Positions 1-4,235 of a stretch of DNA of 5,703 nucleotides are shown here, piece after piece. The notes under the pieces are model-generated. The model was not told the DNA's origin, ran no database searches, and was given only the letters and a program-made list of their open reading frames with translations. Each line of letters begins with the position of its first letter. The stretch's first letter is position 1. Source of the DNA: Lachnospiraceae bacterium. GTDB taxonomy: Bacteria; Bacillota_A; Clostridia; Lachnospirales; Lachnospiraceae. Where the stretch lies: positions 1 through 5,703 of the forward strand of contig SFGN01000126.1 of assembly GCA_004556565.1 (NCBI GenBank), in the 5' to 3' direction. The translations under genes were made by a program, and so were the position numbers.

Positions 1-96
1 AGCACCGAAACCAATTTCACGAAAGAGAAAGTCTATCCAGAATTAGCAAAAAATGCTAATTTGAAACAGGCTCCTAATTTGCGTGGATCATACTAG
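1..96 (+). other. Unrelated flanking sequence with an open plus-strand frame, possible 3' end of an inserted gene
   Basis: The first 90 or so bases do not continue the interrupted PLP-enzyme gene in any minus-strand frame. On the plus strand, frame 1 is open from base 1 to a TAG at 94-96 and encodes 31 residues ending in PNLRGSY, rich in Lys and Asn. It could be the tail of a gene on an inserted element that points into the PLP-enzyme gene. A run of 31 open codons can easily arise by chance, and I do not recognise the peptide. No transposase motif or terminal inverted repeat can be shown, because the rest lies outside the window. Only the change of sequence is well supported. Confidence 0.25.
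41..61. repeat. Perfect 8-bp inverted repeat (hairpin)
   Basis: AATTAGCA (41-48) is followed by five A bases and then its exact reverse complement TGCTAATT (54-61). No T-run follows on either strand, so it does not look like an ordinary intrinsic terminator. It lies within about 40 bases of the break in the PLP-enzyme gene and could be a subterminal hairpin of an inserted element. Confidence 0.5.
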
Positions 97-351
97 ACAT
101 AGCATGACAGCCGCCATTCCCGACGAACAGGCTACTGTATCCAGCGCCCCCTCCAATGAAGATATCACATCTTCCAGTTCTTTTCTTGTAGGATTGCTTT
201 CTCTTGAATAGTCAAACCCTGACGAGCAGCCGATTCCCGGATGAGAAAAAGTTGCTGTCTGATAAATAGGCACACTGACCGATCCAAAGGAATGCTCCCC
301 CGCCCTCGGCTGTTCTCCATGAATACATCGTGTCTCAATTTTATAACCCAT
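88..351 (-). pseudogene. Truncated cystathionine gamma-synthase / O-acetylhomoserine sulfhydrylase (Cys/Met metabolism PLP enzyme), N-terminal fragment
   Basis: This 87-residue frame is the start of a fold-type I PLP enzyme of the Cys/Met metabolism family (MetB, MetC, MetY, MGL). Such enzymes move sulfur between cysteine, homocysteine and acylhomoserines in the cytosol. Family signatures appear in order: IETRCIHG near the N-terminus, SVPIYQTATF (about 26-35), GFDYSRESNPTR (about 45-56) and SSGMAA (about 76-81), part of the cofactor-binding region. Members are usually 380-425 residues. Here the match stops after SSGMAAVML, and a TGA follows four codons later. The PLP-binding lysine, which lies around residue 200 in the family, is therefore absent. 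No other frame between 1 and 90 resumes the protein, so this looks like a real break by insertion or rearrangement and not a simple frameshift. The start ATG (349-351) has AAGGA about 12 bases upstream. The exact enzyme within the family cannot be told from this part. Confidence 0.8.
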
Positions 352-455
352 AACTCTGCAATTTCCTTTCCGTCTTTTTCTCTATGCTGATGTATCGCCG
401 GTGTTTAAACTTAAACTGTTCTTTCCTTATAAGCGTTACAATATATTATATATAA

Positions 456-466
456 TTCCTATCTGT
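456..466. promoter_or_regulatory. 11-bp word shared with the cysK promoter, candidate operator
   Basis: TTCCTATCTGT (ACAGATAGGAA on the minus strand) occurs here just downstream of the predicted transcription start of the truncated PLP-enzyme gene. It recurs exactly at 2337-2347 in the cysK promoter. It abuts a perfect 12-bp palindrome, ATTATATATAAT (445-456). Both placements would suit a repressor. The adjacent CymR-like protein is the obvious candidate, but this is inferred from position only. Confidence 0.35.
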
Positions 467-475
467 TTAATATGT

Positions 476-504
476 ATTATATTATTTTACATCTGTATAG
501 TCAA
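476..504 (-). promoter_or_regulatory. Sigma-A type promoter of the truncated PLP-enzyme gene
   Basis: Read on the minus strand, TTGACT (499-504) is followed after exactly 17 bases by TATAAT (476-481), eleven of twelve consensus bases. The predicted start of transcription is near 469, giving an untranslated leader of about 118 bases. I see no S-box, T-box or other known riboswitch core in that leader. Confidence 0.8.
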
Positions 505-561
505 GATATTTCATATGTAACTTACAGAATCTGGCGCCTGCAGCTTATTCCGAATCCATAA

Positions 562-610
562 AAGGCAAAAGAAAACCAGAGCATCCAGGTATCATGCCTG
601 AACCTCTGGT
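562..610 (-). terminator. Intrinsic terminator of the cysK-cymR-yezD operon
   Basis: ACCAGAG (575-581) pairs perfectly with CTCTGGT (604-610), and inside it CAGG (586-589) pairs with CCTG (597-600). On the minus strand the stem is followed at once by TTTTCTTTTGCCTTTT. It lies about 20 bases beyond the yezD stop codon, which places the end of the operon here. Confidence 0.8.
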
Positions 611-630
611 CTCTCAGTCAGTTTACTATA

Positions 631-777
631 TTAACTGTTCAATCGAACTTTTTCATGTTTCTCAATCTGTATCACTTTACCATCCTGCACGATTACTGTA
701 ACAGACCCAAATCTTATCTGTTCAATAAATTCTTTGATTTTCTTCAAATCTTCATTTGTTACTTTTGTGCGTTCCAT
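631..777 (-). CDS. yezD: YezD family (DUF2292) small protein
   Basis: This is a 48-residue protein starting with ATG at 775-777, with AAGGAG five bases upstream, and ending with TAA at 631-633. The N-terminal half is a charged predicted helix (MERTKVTNEDLKKIKEFIEQ). The second half has the pattern of this family: FGSVTVIVQDGKVIQIEK, a likely beta hairpin around the conserved QDGKVIQIEK, followed by KVRLN. YezD proteins are about 50 residues long, have no known biochemical function, and tend to occur beside sulfur assimilation genes in Firmicutes (family knowledge recalled, not searched). The gene follows cymR by 29 bases and precedes the operon terminator, so it is probably co-transcribed with cysK and cymR. 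That supports a sulfur-related role without defining it. No signal peptide or membrane segment is visible, so it is probably cytosolic. Confidence 0.85.
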   Translation of the reverse strand: MERTKVTNEDLKKIKEFIEQIRFGSVTVIVQDGKVIQIEKHEKVRLNS

Positions 778-806
778 AATTGCTCCTTATAAGTCAGTCC
801 TGCACA

Positions 807-1253
807 CTAAATATAATACATATCCTGATTATATTCTTTGTAGTCCAAATAATTCTTTCTCAGGTCATCCAAAGTGATATTCTTTAATACCTGCTCCATC
901 TGAACATTGATCTTGTCGATTACCAACTGCTGAATACTGACTGCAATGCCCCGGCCATGGCTGTCATCCGGCATCTCTTCTCCTTCAATCTGATAACTGC
1001 CGTCCAACGCCTCAAGTATTTCCGAAACGGTAAGTTCTTTGGGATCGACGTTCAGCCGGTATCCCCCCTGGGATCCTTTACTTCCTTTAACAATGCCCGC
1101 CCTTCGCAGACTTGCAAAAACCTGTTCCAGATATTGCGGAGAAATACCGTTACGTTCTGCAATATTTCCCAGTACCATATATTCTTTCCCCGCATTTGCC
1201 GACAAATCAATCAAAGCCCTGAGACCATATCTGCATTTTTTTGAAATTTTCAT
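807..1253 (-). CDS. cymR: Rrf2 family transcriptional regulator, CymR-like cysteine metabolism repressor
   Basis: This is a 148-residue Rrf2 protein, close to the 138 residues of Bacillus subtilis CymR. An N-terminal winged helix-turn-helix begins MKISKKCRYGLRAL, carries the recognition helix region ISPQYLEQVFASLRRAG (about 37-53) and has the wing GSQGGYRL (about 60-67). A dimerisation helix follows (about 103-126). The only cysteine is Cys7, so the three-cysteine Fe-S site of IscR and NsrR is absent. The C-terminus ends QDMYYI, like the MFYI end of CymR. In Bacilli, CymR represses cysteine synthesis and uptake genes when cysteine is ample, and it needs CysK as partner. Here cysK is the next gene upstream in the same operon and yezD lies downstream, which supports the assignment. 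The start ATG has AGAGG about six bases upstream. The Rrf2 family is certain. The CymR identity rests on context, the lack of cysteines and the tail. Confidence 0.8.
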   Translation of the reverse strand: MKISKKCRYGLRALIDLSANAGKEYMVLGNIAERNGISPQYLEQVFASLRRAGIVKGSKGSQGGYRLNVDPKELTVSEILEALDGSYQIEGEEMPDDSHGRGIAVSIQQLVIDKINVQMEQVLKNITLDDLRKNYLDYKEYNQDMYYI

Positions 1254-1255
1254 AG

Positions 1256-1318
1256 TTACCTCTGTACTGCCTTGAACACTTCTTCAAGGTCCTGAATCTC
1301 AATCTGCCATATTGTCAT
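1256..1318 (-). CDS. Possible 20-codon leader ORF ahead of cymR
   Basis: Between cysK and cymR an ATG (1316-1318) opens a 20-codon frame that ends with TAA at 1256-1258, two bases before the cymR ATG. Its last codons (AGG TAA) overlap the cymR ribosome binding site, so translating it could affect cymR initiation. Only a weak GAG lies upstream of its start, and the peptide matches nothing I know. It may be chance. Confidence 0.2.
   Translation of the reverse strand: MTIWQIEIQDLEEVFKAVQR
1270..1289 (-). promoter_or_regulatory. Perfect hairpin in the cysK-cymR intergenic region
   Basis: CCTTGAA (1270-1276) and TTCAAGG (1283-1289) form a perfect 7-bp stem with a 6-base loop. No T-run follows on the minus strand, so it is not a terminator. 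It lies about 10 bases ahead of the cymR ribosome binding site. It could be an RNA processing or stability element that sets the cysK to cymR ratio, or a DNA operator. Confidence 0.4.
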
Positions 1319-1324
1319 ATAAAT

Positions 1325-2257
1325 TTACTCTGTAAACAGTGCGGTGGAGTAATATCTGTCGCCGGTATCCGGAAGCAGTGCCACAATAGTCTTACCCTTA
1401 TTCTCTGGACGTTTTGCAAGTTCAATCGCTGCATACAATGCCGCACCGGAGGAAATCCCCACCAACACGCCTTCCTTCTTTGCAAGAACCTTGCCTGTAG
1501 CAAATGCATCATCATTTTCCACTTTAATAATCTCGTCATAAATCTTGGTGTTCAGTACGTCCGGTACAAATCCTGCGCCAATACCCTGGATCTTATGCGG
1601 GCCGCCTTTTCCTTCGGAAAGAACCGGAGAACCTGCCGGCTCTACCGCCACGATTTTAACATCCGGATTCCGGGATTTCAGATATTCGCCTACTCCGGTC
1701 AAGGTTCCGCCTGTTCCTACCCCTGCAACAAAAATATCTACCTTGCCGTCTGTATCATTCCAGATCTCAGGTCCGGTCGTGCTTCTGTGGATCGCCGGAT
1801 TTGCCGGATTCACGAACTGCCCCGGAATGAAGCTTCCCGGAATTTCCTTTGCCAGCTCTTCCGCTTTGGCAATGGCGCCTTTCATTCCTTTTGCACCTTC
1901 TGTAAGCACCAGCTCGGCGCCGTAAGCTTTTAAGATATTTCTTCTCTCAACGCTCATCGTTTCCGGCATAGTGAGAATGATGCGGTATCCTTTTGCCGCT
2001 GCGATTGATGCAAGACCGATTCCTGTATTTCCGGATGTGGGCTCGATGATCACAGAACCTTCTTTTAAAATTCCCTTTTCTTCTGCATCTTCGATCATCG
2101 CCTTAGCAATTCTGTCCTTCACGCTTCCTGCCGGATTAAAATACTCCAGCTTCACCAGTACGGCGGCTTCCAGACCGTATTCCTTCTCTACGTTTGTCAC
2201 CTCCACCAACGGAGTATTTCCGATTAGTCCGAGTGTTCCTTTATAAATAGCAGACAT
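1325..2257 (-). CDS. cysK: Cysteine synthase A (O-acetylserine sulfhydrylase)
   Basis: This cytosolic PLP enzyme converts O-acetylserine and sulfide to cysteine and acetate, the last step of cysteine synthesis. At 310 residues it is full length. The cofactor lysine is Lys47 in NPAGSVKDR. The substrate loop is TSGNTG (74-79). The PLP phosphate loop is GVGTGGTLTG (179-188). SSGAA (269-273) lies near the pyridine nitrogen, and the C-terminus LPDTGDRYYSTALFTE is typical of CysK. MPETMSVERR (98-107) fits CysK rather than cystathionine beta-synthase. The start ATG (2255-2257) has AAAGGGG about seven bases upstream. The gene is first in an operon with cymR and yezD, behind a perfect consensus promoter. 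In Bacilli, CysK also acts as the cysteine-availability sensor partner of CymR, so the operon may encode both enzyme and regulator complex. CysK-type and CysM-type enzymes overlap in function, but the motifs favour CysK. Confidence 0.95.
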   Translation of the reverse strand: MSAIYKGTLGLIGNTPLVEVTNVEKEYGLEAAVLVKLEYFNPAGSVKDRIAKAMIEDAEEKGILKEGSVIIEPTSGNTGIGLASIAAAKGYRIILTMPETMSVERRNILKAYGAELVLTEGAKGMKGAIAKAEELAKEIPGSFIPGQFVNPANPAIHRSTTGPEIWNDTDGKVDIFVAGVGTGGTLTGVGEYLKSRNPDVKIVAVEPAGSPVLSEGKGGPHKIQGIGAGFVPDVLNTKIYDEIIKVENDDAFATGKVLAKKEGVLVGISSGAALYAAIELAKRPENKGKTIVALLPDTGDRYYSTALFTE

Positions 2258-2285
2258 TATGTTTCCCCTTTCTACTCGTTTAATT

Positions 2286-2302
2286 CATACTTATTTGGTA
2301 TG
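2286..2302. promoter_or_regulatory. Inverted repeat in the cysK leader, candidate operator
   Basis: CATAC (2286-2290) and GTATG (2298-2302) form a perfect 5-bp dyad with a 7-bp AT-rich centre, about 13 to 29 bases downstream of the predicted cysK transcription start. A dimeric winged-helix repressor bound here would block transcription. The arms are short, so the call is tentative. Confidence 0.3.
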
Positions 2303-2321
2303 TTTTATATGTTATGCTTGA

Positions 2322-2350
2322 ATTATATTCCCACTTTTCCTATCTGTCAA
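2322..2350 (-). promoter_or_regulatory. Perfect consensus sigma-A promoter of cysK
   Basis: On the minus strand TTGACA (2345-2350) is followed after exactly 17 bases by TATAAT (2322-2327), matching consensus at all twelve positions. The predicted start of transcription is near 2315, giving a 5' leader of about 57 bases. A promoter this strong usually needs a repressor, and the shared 11-bp word overlaps its -35 element. Confidence 0.9.
2337..2347. promoter_or_regulatory. Second copy of the shared 11-bp word, in the cysK promoter
   Basis: TTCCTATCTGT here is identical to 456-466. It covers half of the cysK -35 element and part of the spacer, so a bound protein would exclude RNA polymerase. 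It is a candidate CymR site from position and recurrence only. Confidence 0.35.
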
Positions 2351-2370
2351 CTAGTTTTTAAGAGAAATTT

Positions 2371-2399
2371 AAAAAACTTCCGGATTTTCACCCGGAAGT
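2371..2399 (-). terminator. Intrinsic terminator of the IscR-like gene
   Basis: ACTTCCGG (2376-2383) and CCGGAAGT (2392-2399) form a perfect GC-containing 8-bp stem with an 8-base loop. On the minus strand a run of T bases follows (complement of 2371-2376). It lies 18 bases beyond the stop codon of the IscR-like gene and just upstream of the cysK promoter, insulating the two units. The plus-strand side is also T-rich, so it may act in both directions. Confidence 0.9.
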
Positions 2400-2417
2400 C
2401 TTTTCTTTACATTTCAT

Positions 2418-2831
2418 TTATTCGATTTCATTTTTAACCAAATCCGCCAGAGTAATGCCATCAACATATTCATCAATAACTTTCGCCATTCCTTCCCAAA
2501 AAGAAAGGGACGTACAATAATCCTTTCTCGGACAGCGGTTTGGCGTATCTTCGATGCACGGAATCGGTGCCAGACTTCCCTCCGTTGTGCGGAGAATTTC
2601 CCCTGCCGTATACTCCTCCGGCTTACGTGCAAGCATGTAGCCGCCATTGTTGCCTCTGTAACTTTTCACATAACCGGCCTTTGTAAGCAGCGGCATAATC
2701 TGCTCCATATATTTCAAAGTAATCGACTGCCTCTCGGCTATATCTTTCAGGCGGATATATCCGCCATTATCATTGATTGCCAGATCTGCCATAATCCTAA
2801 GGGCATACCGGCCTTTTGTAGAAATCTTCAT
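2418..2831 (-). CDS. Rrf2 family transcriptional regulator, IscR-like with a three-cysteine cluster site
   Basis: This is a 137-residue Rrf2 protein starting MKISTKGRYALRIMADLA. The winged helix-turn-helix covers about residues 1-75, with recognition helix region ITLKYMEQIMPLLTKAG and wing RGNNGGYML. Three cysteines, at 92, 100 and 106 (C-X7-C-X5-C, then LSFWEGM), sit where E. coli IscR holds its [2Fe-2S] ligands (92, 98, 104), so it probably senses iron-sulfur cluster or redox state. The first spacing is two residues longer than in E. coli. I chose ATG at 2829-2831 because homologues start MKIS. An in-frame GTG at 2856-2858 would add nine atypical residues and has no ribosome binding site, while AAGG lies about 13 bases before the ATG, rather far. 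No isc or suf gene is visible. The gene is alone between a 238-base non-coding stretch and its own terminator. It could be called IscR, but the regulon is unknown. Confidence 0.88.
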   Translation of the reverse strand: MKISTKGRYALRIMADLAINDNGGYIRLKDIAERQSITLKYMEQIMPLLTKAGYVKSYRGNNGGYMLARKPEEYTAGEILRTTEGSLAPIPCIEDTPNRCPRKDYCTSLSFWEGMAKVIDEYVDGITLADLVKNEIE

Positions 2832-2974
2832 CTTCTTGCAGAAACCTTCACCTTTCACAACTTTTATAAATCAATTGCTTTTGTTATACCTTAGTCACTA
2901 AGTTCGTGGAACACCCGCCAAATGTCCAGGTATGTATTCTCACCAGGCTCGTACGAACCTCGCCGAGTGCCCCT
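2832..2974 (-). other. Possible structured 5' leader of the IscR-like gene
   Basis: If transcription starts near 2968 from the extended -10 promoter, the message has a leader of about 137 bases. Minus-strand RNA from 2960 to 2945 can fold into a 6-bp stem with a GUAC tetraloop (AGGUUC with GAGCCU). The same 5' arm, extended to AGGUUCGU, can instead pair over 8 bp with ACGAACUU (complement of 2900-2907), giving two exclusive folds. A third small stem can form from CUUAG and CUAAG. I recognise no known riboswitch or T-box core. This rests on pairing by eye and has no comparative support. Confidence 0.3.
2890..2902. promoter_or_regulatory. 13-bp palindrome, candidate autoregulatory operator
   Basis: CTTAGT, one central C, and ACTAAG form a perfect dyad about 60 bases before the IscR-like start codon. 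A TATAAC (2883-2888) lies directly beside it, with a poor TTCCAC 17 bases upstream. If that promoter is used, the palindrome fills the spacer. Rrf2 proteins bind short dyads and commonly control their own genes, so autoregulation is plausible. Confidence 0.4.
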
Positions 2975-3005
2975 ATTATACCACAGTTCTTGTGCAGCCG
3001 TACAA
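2975..3005 (-). promoter_or_regulatory. Extended -10 promoter for the IscR-like gene
   Basis: On the minus strand TGGTATAAT gives a perfect -10 (2975-2980) with an extended TG motif. TTGTAC (3000-3005) lies upstream with a 19-bp spacer, longer than ideal. The extended -10 can compensate for that. Predicted start is near 2968. Confidence 0.55.
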
Positions 3006-3035
3006 CATTTTACAGTATTTCTTTTGTTTTTTAGC

Positions 3036-3053
3036 AAAACCAAAGTTTTGGTT
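3036..3053 (-). terminator. Weak hairpin terminator after ogg
   Basis: AACCAAA (3038-3044) and TTTGGTT (3047-3053) form an AT-rich stem 17 bases beyond the ogg stop codon. On the minus strand it runs into a short TTTT. The stem is weak and the T-run short, so termination would be partial at best. Confidence 0.4.
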
Positions 3054-3069
3054 CATATTCCCGTTTTTT

Positions 3070-3900
3070 CTATTTTCCGTTCGCGGCATCTCCCTTTCCC
3101 CGCAGTTCCCAGTAAAATATATATTGCTGCAGAACTCCTTCATATCCTTTATAGCGTCTTTTCGGAAATCCTCTTTTGTAATGTTCCTCCAATGCCTGCC
3201 TGATATGCGTGTCTATCGGAAATGCCTGCAAATGGTGCAGTCCAAACAGGCAGATGCAGTCTGCCACTTTCACACCCACGCCAAATAATTGAAGCAGTGC
3301 TTCTTTTGCCTTTTTATAAGGCATCTTTTCAATCGCCGCCAGGTCCACCTCACCCGATACAATACTCCTTGCCGTCCTCACCACATATTTACTCCGGTAG
3401 CCAAGATTGCACTCTTTTAACTCATCATCAGGAAGCACTGCCAATGCCTCCGGTGTCGGGAATGTATAATAAATCTCTCCGCGGTAATTCGTTTTCTGTT
3501 CACCGTATTTCTCACAGATATTCTGAATGCACCTGCGGATACGGACGATGTTATTCTGCTGGGAAATCAAAAATGACACTATCATTTCCCACAGGTTCTG
3601 CCTGAGAATCCGTATCCCTGAGCCAAATGCCGCCGCATTTGCCAGATATATGTCGTTAGGATCAATTGTTTCTATATAAGATATATAATCCACATCTAAA
3701 TCAAAATATATTTTCCAAAACTCTTCAAACTCCGCCTCGTCACAGGAGAAAATACATTCCGTCCCGTGCTGCTCTACTTCCAGATACCGCCCGGAAGCAA
3801 TGACGCTGTAAGTGCTCTCGTCAATCGGTGTCATGCGGAAGCATTCCCCTGAATCGCAGATTTGCGCCATGCTGAAATTTTCTATCGTTCGCTTAACCAT
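3070..3900 (-). CDS. ogg: 8-oxoguanine DNA glycosylase (Ogg, HhH-GPD family)
   Basis: This base excision repair enzyme should remove 8-oxoguanine from DNA and nick the abasic site with its beta-lyase activity. The 276-residue length fits Clostridium-type Ogg proteins. The N-terminal OGG_N domain carries SGECFRM (about 17-23), matching SGQSFRW of human OGG1. The HhH-GPD domain shows SQQNNIVRIRR (113-123), like SSNNNIARI of OGG1, then LGYRSKYV (166-173). The helix-hairpin-helix GVGVKVADC holds the catalytic Lys211 and Cys215. PIDTH holds the catalytic Asp230. I chose ATG at 3898-3900 because AGAGGA lies six bases upstream. An ATG five codons earlier (3913-3915) has no ribosome binding site and would give 281 residues. 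AlkA-type glycosylases share the fold but lack the catalytic lysine. No clear promoter is visible in the 46 bases after the preceding terminator, so the gene may rely on read-through or a weak promoter. Confidence 0.93.
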   Translation of the reverse strand: MVKRTIENFSMAQICDSGECFRMTPIDESTYSVIASGRYLEVEQHGTECIFSCDEAEFEEFWKIYFDLDVDYISYIETIDPNDIYLANAAAFGSGIRILRQNLWEMIVSFLISQQNNIVRIRRCIQNICEKYGEQKTNYRGEIYYTFPTPEALAVLPDDELKECNLGYRSKYVVRTARSIVSGEVDLAAIEKMPYKKAKEALLQLFGVGVKVADCICLFGLHHLQAFPIDTHIRQALEEHYKRGFPKRRYKGYEGVLQQYIFYWELRGKGDAANGK

Positions 3901-3921
3901 AATGTCCTCTTTCATAAAATA

Positions 3922-4191
3922 TCATTTGCTGTCACCGATATATTCTAAAAGAGATTGCGCTTCCGCGCAATCTCCTGCTGATAATTTCACTTTAATAAAA
4001 ATGTGATGTACTGCTTTCATGCTCTCAATCCTGCCCCGTACCCTTCCGTTTACTTCTATGTCAAAAACAGGAAGCAAAGTCAGAAGCCGTTCTTTAATCA
4101 ATCCCACCTCATGCCTTGCATGGTCATATACATGCAGCCTGTGCCCAAGCGACAGGAACTCTGCTTTGACAAAATATTTTGCATTTCCACT
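3922..4191 (-). pseudogene. Remnant of a LURP-one-related (YxjI-like) gene
   Basis: One frame is open for 89 codons from just after an in-frame TAA (4192-4194) to TGA at 3922-3924. Residues 2-22 (GNAKYFVKAEF, then LSLGHRLHVYD) and residues 29-52 (VGLIKERLLTLLP, then VFDIEVNGRVRGR) show the repeating strand pattern of LURP-one/YxjI proteins, normally about 160-200 residues. The usual start, about 20 residues, is replaced by sequence with stops. After NGRVRGRI the family pattern ends, and the frame runs into MKAVHHIFIKVKL and a terminator hairpin, so more than half of the barrel is missing. A GTG at 4105-4107 could start a 61-residue product, but this splits the domain. YxjI function is unknown. 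Recognition is by pattern only. Confidence 0.55.
3947..3974 (-). terminator. Strong intrinsic terminator after the cotransporter and LURP-one remnant
   Basis: GAGATTGCGC (3951-3960) and GCGCAATCTC (3965-3974) form a perfect 10-bp stem. On the minus strand the loop is GGAA, a stable GNRA tetraloop, and TTTTAG follows. It lies inside the open frame of the LURP-one remnant, 27 bases before that frame's stop codon, evidence that the frame no longer codes. Confidence 0.85.
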
Positions 4192-4235
4192 TTACTGTTT
4201 TTATCGCTTCGGCAGTCTGGGTGCAAACAGTAGGG

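Noticed and set aside
352..630. A hidden gene in the 279-base gap
   Set aside because: The stretch is explained by a promoter, a leader and a terminator. Its AT-rich middle has no frame of note with a ribosome binding site.
1545..1925. Plus-strand frame of 126 codons
   Set aside because: It lies wholly opposite cysK, whose conserved motifs fix the coding strand. The peptide is rich in Pro and Ser, as expected of an antisense shadow.
2832..2858. GTG start adding nine residues to the IscR-like protein
   Set aside because: Homologues begin at MKIS, and nothing like a ribosome binding site precedes the GTG.
2832..2974. Known RNA classes for the leader (T-box, SRP RNA, SAM, TPP, FMN, fluoride, purine)
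   Set aside because: None of their invariant core sequences is present in this stretch.
3222..3605. Plus-strand frame of 127 codons
   Set aside because: It is antisense to the catalytic region of ogg, where all Ogg motifs are intact on the minus strand.
3901..3915. Upstream ATG for ogg
   Set aside because: It has no ribosome binding site, while AGAGGA sits at the right distance before the second ATG.
3925..4020. A 32-codon gene starting at the ATG at 4018-4020
   Set aside because: It has no ribosome binding site and contains a complete intrinsic terminator, so it is better read as non-coding DNA at the end of a decayed gene.
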